From Endothia cerciana (lineage: Eukaryota > Ascomycota > Sordariomycetes > Diaporthales > Cryphonectriaceae): a stretch of DNA of 64,000 nucleotides. Positions within the stretch are counted from its first letter, which is position 1, and every line of letters begins with the position of its first letter. A program made the position numbers and the translations under genes. Shown here one piece after another: positions 1 to 10,436 of the stretch. The notes under the pieces were generated by a model. It was not told the origin of the DNA, made no database searches, and worked only from the letters and a program-made list of their open reading frames with translations. Location of the stretch: positions 1 to 64,000 of the forward strand of contig JALRMH010000037.1 in assembly GCA_026119935.1 (NCBI GenBank), written 5' to 3'.

Positions 1-130
1 GTTAATTAATATTAAATTAGTTTAAATAAAAAGAATAATTTTAAATTACTTATTTATAAAGAAAATTATATTATAGTAAGTAAATAGAATAGAAAAGTAG
101 TTAATATATATATATGTGTGTGTATGTAGT
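1..130. other. AT-rich edge
   Basis: The first ~130 bases are almost entirely A and T, ending in a short (TA)n/(TG)n stretch, in sharp contrast to the roughly 50% GC sequence that follows. No coding signal is visible. In ascomycetes such blocks are often old repeats mutated by repeat-induced point mutation; that reading is inference, since too little of the block is in the window to identify a parent element. Confidence 0.6.
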
Positions 131-144
131 AAGGACGGAGAGAG

Positions 145-545
145 TATGCGAACAGTAGTACCTTTTTCCTTAAGGTGAAGCAGCATCTGAGGAGCGATAT
201 TTGGATTCCGGCTGGCGATGGCGAAGTTCGTCGCGCCTCGGTCCGTCATCCGTTCACACAGGGACATACCGACATCCCTCGTCAACCCGACGAGGAAGTA
301 CGTTCTCTGTTCCAGAAACAGGCTACTTTCCGTAGGTGTCGCAATCCTGACTGCAACAGACTCCGCATCTGCCCAGTGCAGAACCGCCGTAGGGCTCGAA
401 ACTTTCGAGACTCCGGTGATCTCACTGGCTCTGATGACGGTGTGGTGGGCAAGGCTATCTGGCACTCCCAACGAGTCTGGCCGCCATAATTACCTCTCGC
501 CGTCTTTAACACCAGGGTTGACAGAATTCGGGGCTGGTGAACGAT
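145..545 (-). pseudogene. Relic of a highly reducing polyketide synthase (start of ketoreductase domain)
   Basis: The minus strand encodes a stretch reading TYFLVGLTRDVGMSLCE, then GATNFAIASRNP and VRIL. This is the N-terminal Rossmann strand and the 'SRNP' region of a fungal HR-PKS (or PKS-NRPS) ketoreductase domain. About 35 residues of preceding linker (ending ESSLFLEQR) also look PKS-like. The similarity stops abruptly near position 145, where the sequence becomes AT-rich and the open frame runs on only as low-complexity residues. No ketosynthase, acyltransferase or ACP is present. It is therefore a truncated fragment of a megasynthase, not a functional gene. The enoyl reductase at 1968 is of the type that works in trans with such synthases, so both may be remains of one cluster. 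Confidence 0.7.
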
Positions 546-1967
546 AAAGAGAAGCGGGATCAGGAGGAGGCTGGAGGAAATCAACATCTGAGCACGGAGG
601 GGCAGAATTCCCTTCCTTAGAGGAGCGTTCAGATGTCGATGTGGATTATAATACCTCTCCATGCATTGCAGACAGACACACGGCAATATGTGGGCATTGC
701 TAGAGGGTATGATGGGTCCCGCCTAGGCTAGGTGTAATCTAATACATAGAAAATTGTTGATATGAAGCAGGACGCTTCCACTACTAGTACTTCTTGCGAA
801 AGCCAGAGGAAAATATTGGACGAAGGATATACAGAGGTCGGGAGAGAATACTAATTACTACATTGATGATGTCTAATCGGTGCTGGTGTGCTCAGCACTC
901 TGGAGTCCGGAGCATGCAGACCACAACAAGACTTTACAATTCCTTCGCCGCAGCGCCGAGAGTCCCAAACTTGACGCCATAAACTTTAGCAGGCAGCCAA
1001 GCGTGTGTCAAGGTTCACGGCCCGTGTCGCCAAGGTGAAGGTCAGTATTATTTTCAAGTATCGCCGGTATTCAGCCATCTGGCATGTCCGGGAGGCGTGC
1101 TTCGCGAGAGCATCCCCTGTGTTTGGTGAGAAGCCACCGCCTCCCCTGGAACCCAATCAATCCGGTTATAAAGGAACGAGGGCCCCCCGCCCTCCTACGA
1201 GATCCCCGGGCTGGAAGGAGAGCGGCAGCCATGCGCCTGGATATGCTCGAGCTCAAGCTCCGATGCGCACGATCATTACCAGGCCCAAACTGTCGGCCGC
1301 ATCTGGACTAGAAGGGCGAAGCTAGACTGCCGTAGTACTACTTGCTCCACCGTCGCTAATAAACGAGTCTAACCTGGGTTCGTATAAGCATCGCCTTATC
1401 GCGCATGTGGAACAGCCGCAACCTTACTATTTCCGAAAACTGTCCTGCTGTTTCAGCATCTAAGACCGTTATGTCCGGTGTACTACCGCTCCTGGCCAGG
1501 CCTGGCGCATTAGATTGTCCGAGTGAGAGGTGAATTGTGCCGCACTCGCACTCGGACAAACCAAAATGTGGGTCAATCAACGCCATGCCAGACATCTTCC
1601 CAAGCGTCACTCAATAAGAGAGGGAGAGAGAGACAAAAGATCTCATCGGAGGGGGCCATATCTAGCAGCCATTTCATTGTGTCGTATCTGGCGGAGTTCC
1701 ACCGCGGCCACGTAGTATTACATCAACCACCTTATTTTCCATCATTCGTAGGAGCCGAGGTCTGCCTGCCTGCCTGCGTGCTTAAGTTGTAGCCTCCTCC
1801 CCTCCATATTTCTGTCGTCGATGTTCTGGTAGTTAGAACCCGAGAAGACACAAAGTGACCTTTCTATTCCCGACTTGACTGCCTGCATCCTCCCCGGTAG
1901 ATACTTTTTTCCCCAGCCAAGAGAACCCCGATCGATCATCACGGATTCTAGACGCCAACAGACCAAC
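546..1967. other. Intergenic, no gene recognised
   Basis: About 1.4 kb with only short overlapping ORFs in all frames, none showing a family motif or consistent codon pattern. The part just before 1968 is the 5' region of the enoyl reductase gene and contains pyrimidine-rich tracts. Confidence 0.5.
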
Positions 1968-3134
1968 ATGGCTACGAAAACACCTGAGAATCATGCCGCC
2001 TGGATCTCAAAGGCCAAAGGCCCCCTGTCCTTCTCGACCGCCCCGTACACAGCACCCGGGCCAGACCAAGTCGTGGTCCGCGTTCACGCCATCGCCATGA
2101 ACCTCATTGACTGGATGAAGCAGGAGATGGGCGACATGATGTACGGATGGATCAAGTACCCCTTTGTTCTTGGCAGCGATGTGGCTGGAGAGATCGTCGA
2201 GGTTGGCACAGATGTCCAAAAATCAGGACGGTTCAGGCCCGGTCAGCGCGTCACAGGCCTCGCCCTCGGTATGGACCCACGCTCTGCCAAGGCTGCGGAG
2301 GGTGCGTTCCAGGAGTACGTGGTTCTGCGGAGCAATGCGGTGTCAGAGATACCAGACAACATGGCATATGAGAGGGCGTGTGTCTTGCCGCTGTGTCTGA
2401 CCACTGCCGCCACGGGATTGTTCTGCGATAAGTACCTGGGGCTCAACCATCCTTCCGTGGATAACTACACCCAGAAGACGGGCGCGGGCGACGTGGTTGT
2501 CGTGTGGGGCGCGAGCACTGCCGTCGGAATGAATGCCGTCCAGCTGCTTGTCGCTGCGGGCTACAGAGTTGTTGCGACAGCCGGAGTGCACAACTTCGAT
2601 ACTGTTCGAGGCCTAGGTGCCACCGAGGTCTTCAGTTACAGCAGCAAGACTTGCGTCAAAGACATCGTGCAGGCCGTTAGGCGCCTCACCTCCGAGCTCG
2701 AGACCAAGTGTGCCGGCGCGATGGCCATTGGCGAGGCATCAATCAAACCGTGCATCGATATTCTCGCGACATGTTGCAAAGGCTCAGACAGGAAATTCGT
2801 GGCGTCGATGTCCATGGACGGGCCTGCAAAGATGGGTCCCGGAGCCCTGGGAATGGTATCATTCATGGCCAAGATGGTGTGGGCGCAAATCACCACGCTC
2901 GTGAAGAAGTCACTGAAGGGAGTTACGGTGCAATTTGTTTGGGGCACAGAGCTCGTTGATGGCGATGTTGCGCGGGTGGTGTATGGTGACTTTTTGCCTG
3001 CTGCCTTGGCTTCCGGCAGGTTTGTGCCAATGCCAGAGCCGCAAGTCGTTGGACAGGGGCTAGAAAAGATACCAGAGGCTTTTGAGGTGGGCAAGAAAGG
3101 AGTCTCGGCAAAGAAAATTGTAATCACATTGTAA
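1968..3134 (+). CDS. Trans-acting enoyl reductase / zinc-type alcohol dehydrogenase-like MDR protein
   Basis: A 388-residue single-exon protein of the medium-chain dehydrogenase/reductase superfamily, most like fungal trans-enoyl reductases (LovC, ToxD). These reduce enoyl intermediates on HR-PKSs that lack a working ER domain. Visible features are the GroES-like start (PDQVVVRVHAIAMNLIDW, PFVLGSDVAGEIVEVG) and the nucleotide-binding loop GDVVVVWGASTAVGMNAVQL near residues 165-185, followed by LGATEVFSY. Catalytic zinc ligands are absent, as usual in this group. I chose the ATG at 1968 because MATKTPENHAAW matches the usual compact N-terminus; an in-frame upstream start at 1875 would add 31 unlikely residues. 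The PKS relic 1.4 kb upstream makes a role in a lost polyketide pathway plausible. A stand-alone detoxifying reductase is the alternative. Confidence 0.85.
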   Translation: MATKTPENHAAWISKAKGPLSFSTAPYTAPGPDQVVVRVHAIAMNLIDWMKQEMGDMMYGWIKYPFVLGSDVAGEIVEVGTDVQKSGRFRPGQRVTGLALGMDPRSAKAAEGAFQEYVVLRSNAVSEIPDNMAYERACVLPLCLTTAATGLFCDKYLGLNHPSVDNYTQKTGAGDVVVVWGASTAVGMNAVQLLVAAGYRVVATAGVHNFDTVRGLGATEVFSYSSKTCVKDIVQAVRRLTSELETKCAGAMAIGEASIKPCIDILATCCKGSDRKFVASMSMDGPAKMGPGALGMVSFMAKMVWAQITTLVKKSLKGVTVQFVWGTELVDGDVARVVYGDFLPAALASGRFVPMPEPQVVGQGLEKIPEAFEVGKKGVSAKKIVITL

Positions 3135-3853
3135 AGAGTTGACTCTTGAGATCACGGCACTTTAGCTCGGAGCGACAAGTGGATGGATGGATGAGACCTA
3201 GAATGGAAGACTGGACCTATACAGGTCAGGAGTTTCTAGTTAGGAATAAATACTGTTAATTTTTTAGGCTACCAAAGATATCTTTTTTTATTATTAAATC
3301 CCCCTATGGATAATGACTTCTGAGTACTTCATCACCGTCAAGGTTTTTGCTGTATGCTTTAACTCCAGTAGTGGCGATATTCGCAGCAATTGCTTGAGAG
3401 GTGCACGCTCGTTGCCCAACGCTAACAAGTCATCACCGGACGCTTTTCTCGGCGGGTGGGCTACGATAGTTACACCTTTTCACATGCTACCGTGGTAGCG
3501 AGTGCTACTATGGTTACAACCTACTCAAATGCTACCGTGGTAGCTAGTATAAACGGGAAGGATGACATCAAGCAATCTCAGGGGATCTGACGTGATCTGA
3601 CGGTCATGCGCCAAAAAGTCACTGGTTGAAGATCAGAAGGCGCAGTTCATATATACTGCCGATTTCTTCCAACAGCCGCTAACCAAAAGGACATCCAGAG
3701 GCGCTCGCTGCACATCTACGAAAGGCATCTAGAAGCGGATGTTTCGGACCATAAAGGGCTCGGGTTGGATACTTTGCCGTTGCTAGGAACAGTCCATCTG
3801 CCCTCAGTATACAGAGCTTGAAGCCCACCGACAACTCTACCCTACCCGCCAAG
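3135..3853. promoter_or_regulatory. Intergenic and promoter region of the tannase gene
   Basis: About 720 bases. The 3' flank of the enoyl reductase is unremarkable. The part from 3460 to 3544 carries four copies of a short inverted motif (separate entry), about 310 bases upstream of the tannase start codon. No ORF with coding character was found; the short ORF at 3313-3498 has no recognisable content. Confidence 0.5.
3460..3548. repeat. Tandem ~45-bp duplication carrying inverted motif GCTAC..GGTAGC
   Basis: Two consecutive ~45-base units each contain a degenerate and a near-perfect inverted motif: GCTACGATAGTTAC (3460), GCTACCGTGGTAGC (3486), GCTACTATGGTTAC (3504), GCTACCGTGGTAGC (3531). 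The second and fourth copies are identical, with arms GCTACC and GGTAGC separated by GT. The cluster sits in the upstream region of the tannase gene. It could be a binding site for a dimeric regulator; that function is inference. Confidence 0.55.
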
Positions 3854-5617
3854 ATGGCTTCACCTACCATAATCTGCAACATTCTTTTGCTGTTGCTCAA
3901 TGTTGTCTCCTCTACTCATGCCAGATCGTGCAATGCTCAGGGTTTCGGTTCGCTTCCATCAGGCGTGTCGATCTTGGGTGCCACCCCATTCCCCACTTTG
4001 TCTGCCCAGAATTGGTACGGCCAGTCATCTGCAGACGACCCTGGGTATAATCCTCCCTATGCCTGGAACTTTCCTGCTTTGTGTGCCGTCATTGCCAACA
4101 TCACCGAGGGCAACTCGTCGTACAAGCTTGGCCTGTTCCTCCCAGACTCATGGAGCGGCAAATTCATGGTGATTGGGGGTTACTCGTTCTCTGGAGGCAT
4201 AAATTGGCATGATATGAGCCCAGGGCCCTGGTATGGAATGGCGACAGTCACGACCGATACGGGACATCTCTCAACTGGATCAGACCAGTCCTGGGCGGCA
4301 AACTTAAGGCTACGTGAGGAATGGGGTTCAGTCGCGATGCATGGCGCGCTTATATACGGCAAACTCTTGGTAGAATCTTTCTACAACGGTACGATATCCC
4401 GATCTTACTACAGCGGTTGCTCGACTGGGGGAAGGCAGGGCCTCAAGGAGATCCAGAATTATCCCGACAGTTTTGACGGTCTGATGATCGGCGCCCCTGC
4501 GTGGTACACAAAGAACTACATGCCCTGGTTAACTCAGATCGGCGTCTGGAATCTGGCAAGCAACCCAGACCGTCTGAATGACACCGATTTTGGGACTTTA
4601 GCAGCCTACGTACAGTCCCAATGCGACGCACAAGACGGGTTAGAGGACAGCATCACTAGCTCACCTGATAGTTGTGTCATCGACTGGAACAATATCACCT
4701 GTGGATCGTCTAGTGATCCGAATCCTTGCCTCAGTAGCGCACAAGTCGAAATCGCAAAACTAATATACAGCGACTACTACATCGATAATTCCGAAGTTTT
4801 TGTGCACAATGGCTACGGATTGAGCTCGGAGGAATTGTGGTCTACATTCCTCACTGCGTCAAGTACAACAGGCTTTGACGGAGAGTACGAGCGGTACTTT
4901 CTGAACTATGGAGCGGATTGGGAGACGACAAGTTACAATTCATCGACCGTATACGATTCGCAAGCGCGGGAGAATAGTGTGGCAACAGCAGATAAATATC
5001 AGTTAAGCACCAACAGCAAGGGCGAATATCCCAAAATCTTCATGTACCACGGATTGGCAGATGGCCTGATACCTACTAAATCATCGGAGCTCTATTACAA
5101 TAGGACACAAAGCGCCATGCTCAATGTTGATGTCACAGACTTCTTCCGCCTGTTCCTCGTGCCCGGAATGCAGCATTGTGTGAGTCCTTATTGCCTAAGC
5201 GATGGCCCCTTCGAACCGAATAATCGGGCAAAGGCTGACGTGAAATATGTTATTCAGTGGGACACGCCTTCTCCGGACGCATATACACCTTCCACAACAA
5301 CGGTTAATGCGCCTTGGATGTTTGCTGGGGGAGGCCAGGCCGGATGGATCCAGAACTTTGGCTTTGGAGACGGCTGGTCGGTACCTGGGCACGAGAACGA
5401 CTCACGATATGATGCATTTGCCGCGCTGATAAATTGGGTCGAGGAAGACGTCCCTGTCGACAGCGTCATAGCAACGATGTGGAAACGTGAGAATCGGACG
5501 GTATATACCTCCGGGGAGGTGCTTCGACAGAGGCCCATTTGCGCCTGGCCAAAGCAGGCTGCGTACGATGGCGGATCTGCCGATCCGGATTTGGCCAGTA
5601 GTTGGTCATGTGTCTAG
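3854..5617 (+). CDS. Secreted tannase/feruloyl esterase family protein
   Basis: A 587-residue single-exon enzyme of the fungal tannase/feruloyl esterase family. Members hydrolyse ester bonds of gallotannins or of feruloylated plant polysaccharides outside the cell. A signal peptide is visible (MASPTIICNILLLLLNVVSS, then HARSCNA). The nucleophile motif GCSTGGRQG (around residue 190) carries the catalytic Ser directly after a Cys; GLADGLIP supplies the Asp region and GMQHC the His directly before a Cys. This is the CS-D-HC arrangement known for the family, in which a disulfide holds the Ser and His together. Many N-glycosylation sequons (NIT, NSS, NGT) fit secretion. I chose the ATG at 3854 (context AAGATGG) because the signal peptide begins there; the upstream in-frame ATG at 3818 adds a hydrophilic leader. 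Whether the substrate is tannin or feruloyl ester cannot be told from sequence. Confidence 0.92.
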   Translation: MASPTIICNILLLLLNVVSSTHARSCNAQGFGSLPSGVSILGATPFPTLSAQNWYGQSSADDPGYNPPYAWNFPALCAVIANITEGNSSYKLGLFLPDSWSGKFMVIGGYSFSGGINWHDMSPGPWYGMATVTTDTGHLSTGSDQSWAANLRLREEWGSVAMHGALIYGKLLVESFYNGTISRSYYSGCSTGGRQGLKEIQNYPDSFDGLMIGAPAWYTKNYMPWLTQIGVWNLASNPDRLNDTDFGTLAAYVQSQCDAQDGLEDSITSSPDSCVIDWNNITCGSSSDPNPCLSSAQVEIAKLIYSDYYIDNSEVFVHNGYGLSSEELWSTFLTASSTTGFDGEYERYFLNYGADWETTSYNSSTVYDSQARENSVATADKYQLSTNSKGEYPKIFMYHGLADGLIPTKSSELYYNRTQSAMLNVDVTDFFRLFLVPGMQHCVSPYCLSDGPFEPNNRAKADVKYVIQWDTPSPDAYTPSTTTVNAPWMFAGGGQAGWIQNFGFGDGWSVPGHENDSRYDAFAALINWVEEDVPVDSVIATMWKRENRTVYTSGEVLRQRPICAWPKQAAYDGGSADPDLASSWSCV

Positions 5618-6991
5618 AGGTTCAAGTGCTGGACAATATTTCGGTGTATCAGGTTCAATAATGGATCAACAGCTACAAACATAGATCTTTGCGCCATCCT
5701 CGTAGGGCCACGCCGGCCCCTCCAATTGGGTCCCGAATCGATCATGCATGTATTTATTCCCTTGGTTTTCCCTTGCCCTCGGCTACGGATTGATGCCCCG
5801 AGTTCGCATATCGCACCTCAATAGCGCCAGCCTCCTCCCACTATTTTAGATGAGCCACGTAGAGGGCCTGGTCAGGTCCTCGTCCCTGGAGCCCGTGGTC
5901 AACGCGGGCGGCTGGATCGTTCCTATGGATGTGATTCCCATAGCTGGAGTAGCTACAGACTGGGGACATTACAACTTGAGACATCTGCTGTATATTGGGG
6001 TAATATTGAAATCAATAGGAGACAATGCTCATGGGCTGAAGTACATAGTATCTGTTGTGGATATGCATATAGGGCCCTCCAAGATCCGTCCATGGAACGC
6101 CTTGGGAAAGGCTTATATATATGAAAGGAATGAAATTCGAATCCGTAAGTACCAATCAGAAGCCAGGACTCTTTGCTTGTCTAGGACTCACCTTCCCCAA
6201 GGCTTCAGAGAAGGTGACATTTTTAGCGAATGAAAATTGTACTGAGCTCCCAAATAGGCGGAATTTCGCCCCGGAGAGCGAATAATGTGTGTAACGAGCC
6301 TCCTCACCCAATATAAGGGCGAACCAAAGCGATGCAATTGCTAGGGTGATGCAGGAAGTCATTTCGCCATAGGAAAGCTATCTCATATATATAATCAGAT
6401 AGTGAATTCGGATCGTTTACTCTCGAGGTCGAGGTATACGAGGGACTCTACGTGACAATGTCACTGTGACTGCAGCCGGCCCGGAGAGGTCGCTGACCTT
6501 GTTTCTGTCGAGCAGATCAATAAGACATTCTTCATTATCAGTTACTATCTGAGTCTATCTTCCAACAAAAGGGTAGTGCATGGGCGGTCGTATCGCGGTC
6601 CCGCGAGGCGTGAGGCCGGACGATTAAGCTCTATGAAGACAAGGCGAGTTTATGCAGGATCCAAATCCCGGATGCATTTGGCCAACTGATGAATATGTGC
6701 ACCACAGATATGACGCAGGAGGACTTACTTGGATGAACGCGTGCTGTGGGAACAATCCTTGCATAGTTCTCCGCACCTGCAACGGCTGCATTGCGGCGAG
6801 TCGTTTCATTGTAAAACGGCCTGTTGTCAGCACTATTCGAAAACAGGAAGCTGGGAAATCAGCCCCCCGTGCCGAGTCATCCGAGTAGCTTGCGAGACAC
6901 TTTCCAAGTGCGGCCGCCCTTTTGCTAGGTGTCTTGCATCAGGCATCACCAATTGCAGATTGGTTCATCAGGACAGCGCGCATCAGTGAGA
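5618..6991. other. Intergenic, no gene recognised
   Basis: About 1.4 kb between the tannase and permease genes. ORFs of 60-127 codons occur (for example 5850-6233) but show no family motif, signal peptide or splice-consistent continuation. The last few hundred bases should hold the permease promoter. Confidence 0.45.
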
Positions 6992-8920
6992 ATGGCTTCA
7001 GAGGATGAAAAGACACTGCCGCACTCTCCGCCTTCGGACGAGCCAACAACAGCCGGTGAGATCGTCCCTTCGAGTGCAGGATACATCAGACCGCAGGCGC
7101 GTAAGCTGCACGACCCAGATGTCACATTCGAGGAGTACCACTACTATGCGCTTCGAACACGGGAACAGGAAGGCAACGATCCCAAACCGAAGACCAGCTG
7201 GCGAGAGATCATCCTGCGCAAGAAGCCTGAGCTAGAGGGCCAGGATGAGGTTGGTGATATAACCGCCAGCAACCTCAACTTTTCCAATCGCGCCAACCGC
7301 CTTGAGATCACCGACGAGGAGTGGACAAATGCCTCGCGGGCCTTTCGTACAGCGTCCACCGGCGCCTGCTTCTATCTTATCACGACCGATATTCTGGGAC
7401 CGTATGGAGTTGGTTTCGCCATGGGGTCTCTAGGGTGGATGCCAGGCATTATTCTGTACTCCGTCTTTGGGTTCATGGCTGGCTACAGTGGCTTCCTGCT
7501 CTGGCACATCTTCCTGGGGCTCGACTCATACCAATTCCCGCTCAGAAACTTCGGCGATCTTGGCTTTCGCCTATACGGCGGGTGGGCACGGCATATCTTG
7601 AACGTTCTCCAGGCCCTCGCCTTGCTCCTCATTCTTGGGCAGGTAACCATCCAGAATGGCCAGGCGTTGTCGCAAGTGTCCAAGTTCCGCATCTGCTACG
7701 CGGTATGTCCTATCATCTTCATAGCCGCCGGCTTTGCGCTGGGTCAGGTTCGCACGCTGCGGCGCTTTGGACTGATTGCCAACCTGGCAATATGGTTGAA
7801 CCTACTGGTCATCTTCATCACCATGGGTATCATGGCTCATAGCCCGCCTAACTATGCCATCTCTGTTCTGGGCTCAGCAGGAGCCCTCGTTGACCCGGCA
7901 TCGATCACACCCGACGCCAACGGCAATTATCCTCCCGTACAACACTATAACTACCTGCCAGATCCCGGCAGCTTAGTTGGGTCTCTCAACGGGCTCATGT
8001 CAGGTGTTCTTGCGTACGGTGGTGCTCAGCTCTTTATTGAGTTCATGGCTGAGATGCGTCGCCCCCATGATTTCTTGAAAGCCATGTGGGGAGCACAATT
8101 CTTCATCTACAGTGTCTATAGTAAGTGCATATCCCTTCTCGGCAGGATATATTGCATCTTTCAACCCCAGCGCCAAATAACTCCAGACATGGCACCAAAG
8201 TCCTGACACCATATAGTGATTTACGGTTGCTATGTCTACTACTTTCAGGGACAGTACGCGTATCAGATTTCCTACCAAGGTGTATCTGCCTATGGCTTTC
8301 AGACCGCCGGAAACATGCTCGCATTCATCAGCGGACTTATTGCTGCCGCGCTGTACGGAAACATCGGCATAAAGGTCTTCTACAATAATGTCTTGATGGA
8401 CTTGTTCTCAGCCCCTCCACTTACTACCAGGTCTGGCAAGATTCTCTGGGCGATCATTGTGCCCATCTGGTGGTCTATCGCGTACATCATTGCAGCAGCC
8501 ATCCCGGACTACTTTGGCTTCGTGTCCGTCATCTCGTCGGCGACACTGTTGGAATTCACCTACTGCTTTCCACCGATGCTAGCTTTAGCTTATGATATCC
8601 AGCTAAACGCCATAGTTGAAGGCGAAGGCTTCGATCCAGAGACAGGAGAAGTTATTCGCAAGGACAAGGGCCTCAAGCGTTGGGTCCGGGGATTTGTCCG
8701 TGGGAGATGGTGGCTGAACATTTTGCATTTGCTGTATGCGGGCGGGGCTTGGGCTACGGCTGGCCTCGGTCTCTACGCTGCTATCGAAGGTATGTTACAG
8801 AATATCTCGATCGTTTCAAAAAAATTCTGCTGACAGTCACGAACAGGCATGATAACCGCGTTTGAGAACCCTCAGCTCAACTCTTTCACCTGCACCTCCC
8901 CGTTGAATCTCAATGCCTAA
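6992..8920 (+). CDS. Neutral amino-acid permease (Aa_trans / mtr-like)
   Basis: Three exons, 6992-8120, 8217-8789 and 8847-8920, give a 591-residue plasma-membrane amino-acid transporter of the Aa_trans family, most like the fungal mtr-type neutral/aromatic amino-acid permeases. Both introns have clean donors (GTAAGT at 8121, GTATGT at 8790) and TAG/CAG acceptors, and both joins keep the frame (SVYMIYGCY and AAIEGMITAFENPQ). A ~120-residue hydrophilic cytoplasmic N-terminus is followed by about eleven hydrophobic segments, beginning with FRTASTGACFYLITTDILGP. The start is the ATG directly after an upstream stop in this frame. It lies beside the accessory cluster, but nothing in the sequence ties it to it specifically. 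Confidence 0.9.
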
Positions 8921-9281
8921 GTGGCACGCTGACTCTCTTTCGTGCCTTACTTGCCGGTGTGACCTGGCTAAGACTAAGCTATCTATGTACACAATACAAT
9001 ATCAAATCGGTCTTGAAGATACACACGTGCCTCCAGGGACGAATTCCCCTGAACCTGTTGCCCTTCCTTGTGAACCCACTTAATTCCATCATCTACCGGG
9101 TTAGGGTCGGTAGGGATGTACGAGCAGTGTTAACGAGCGAGTCCCCAAGACCTGCCCCGCCATGGTGGATCGATACGTTCTACTTGAGTATCAACCATCG
9201 TATCTGTATGAGCACAGATCATTGGTCCCATCGTAGTATCTCTTCTCGTGTCAGTCTGCTAAGCTCGTCGTTGAAGTGAAC
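8921..9281. other. Intergenic, nothing recognised
   Basis: A 361-base spacer between the permease stop and the hydrolase start. It should contain the permease 3' UTR and the hydrolase promoter, but no clear element could be picked out. Confidence 0.4.
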
Positions 9282-10390
9282 ATGGTCAGACACGTAGAGA
9301 TCAATGGCGCGCGTCTTGCCTATCGCATTTCCGGCCCGGGCGATGCGCCGTTGATGATCACCCTTCATGGAGGACGTGGCATGGGTGAGTGGCTTGCCTT
9401 CTGACGCTCAGTCGTGACCGGCCACTGACGGCTGCCAACAGGCGACCATAGGTCTGATTTCGCGATATATAGCAAGCTTAGTGACAGGCTCCGAGTGCTG
9501 TCCTTCGACTTTAGGGGCCACGGTCAGAGTTCACTCACCAAGCCATACACCTTCGAGCAGATCGTGGACGATATTGAAGGCATGCGCAAGCACTTTGCTG
9601 GCCATAATAAACAGGTCATCATCTGTGGAGGGAGCTTCGGCGGCTTTCTTGCCCAGCATTATGCTATCAAGTGTGCGCCTCAGGTATCCCATCTGGTCCT
9701 ACGGGGGACTGCTGCGTCTCATCATCGTGAGTCACTTTTTCGCGTGTCGCTATTTTGCAGCTGTGCGGGCTGAGACGGCTATCTCATAGACGAGGAGGGT
9801 GCTATCGAAACCCTGAAAGGCCGCCTCGCGAAAGCTCCTAGCTTTTCCGAAGACATGCTGCGTAACAAGGTCTTCGGCGCGTACGAGAGCAATCTGGAGT
9901 TCCAGATGGTTCACTTCGCATCTATGCCCTTATATAAAGAAGTTTTCGATCCGGATGCCGCTTTAAGAAGCTGCTTGAGCAACGTTTATGTAGCCGAGTC
10001 TCACAGTGAGTGCCGATCGCCAACGCTAATCAGACGCTTTATAACTCCACAGCTGCAGCTGATATGGCATAGACGATCTGTACTCCGAGGCCGAAAAATA
10101 TTTTGACTATACCAACAAGCTTGGCTTAATAACAGCCAAGACTTTGGTTATTGTTGGTGATCAGGACTGGATATGCCCGCCAGGTATGTCGAGCGTCTCA
10201 TCCAGTCGCTTTGGATCACAATGTCTTGCATTCACACCCTGCTCATTTGCCAACCCCAGAAAATTCCAGAGTCATCGCCGATGGCATCTCGAATGCGGAA
10301 CTATTTGTCGTGGAGGAGGCGAATCACAGCGTTCATATTGAGAAGCCCGAACTTGTCATTGCCAAGATCAGGAACCATGTCGGGTGTTAG
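9282..10390 (+). CDS. Alpha/beta hydrolase (proline-iminopeptidase-like, S33 type)
   Basis: Five exons, 9282-9384, 9442-9726, 9790-10005, 10073-10183 and 10260-10390, encode 281 residues. All four introns (57-76 bases) have GT..AG ends and phase 1. The protein has the alpha/beta-hydrolase elements in order: oxyanion-hole HGGRG (residues ~29-33), DFRGHGQS, nucleophile elbow GGSFGG (Ser ~97), a cap segment, acid strand VIVGDQDW, and a terminal His in NHSVH. The full Ser-Asp-His triad is present, so the enzyme should be active. The family includes prolyl aminopeptidases, epoxide hydrolases and ring-cleavage hydrolases; the substrate cannot be assigned. It converges on the FAD monooxygenase with only 46 bases between stop codons. 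Confidence 0.88.
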
Positions 10391-10436
10391 ATTGGGGCGC
10401 AGGAGGTTAGATTCTATCTCAAACTAAGGTCAATAT

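Noticed and set aside
1005..1325. Overlapping ORFs in the 546-1967 spacer
   Set aside because: Several frames are open over the same GC-rich stretch with no preferred codon use or family match.
3486..3544. Reading the GCTACC..GGTAGC motifs as CRISPR or transposon ends
   Set aside because: There are only four short copies at close spacing, no target-site duplication and no coding element between them.
5850..6233. 127-codon ORF in the tannase-permease spacer
   Set aside because: No motif, no signal peptide and no splice-consistent continuation.
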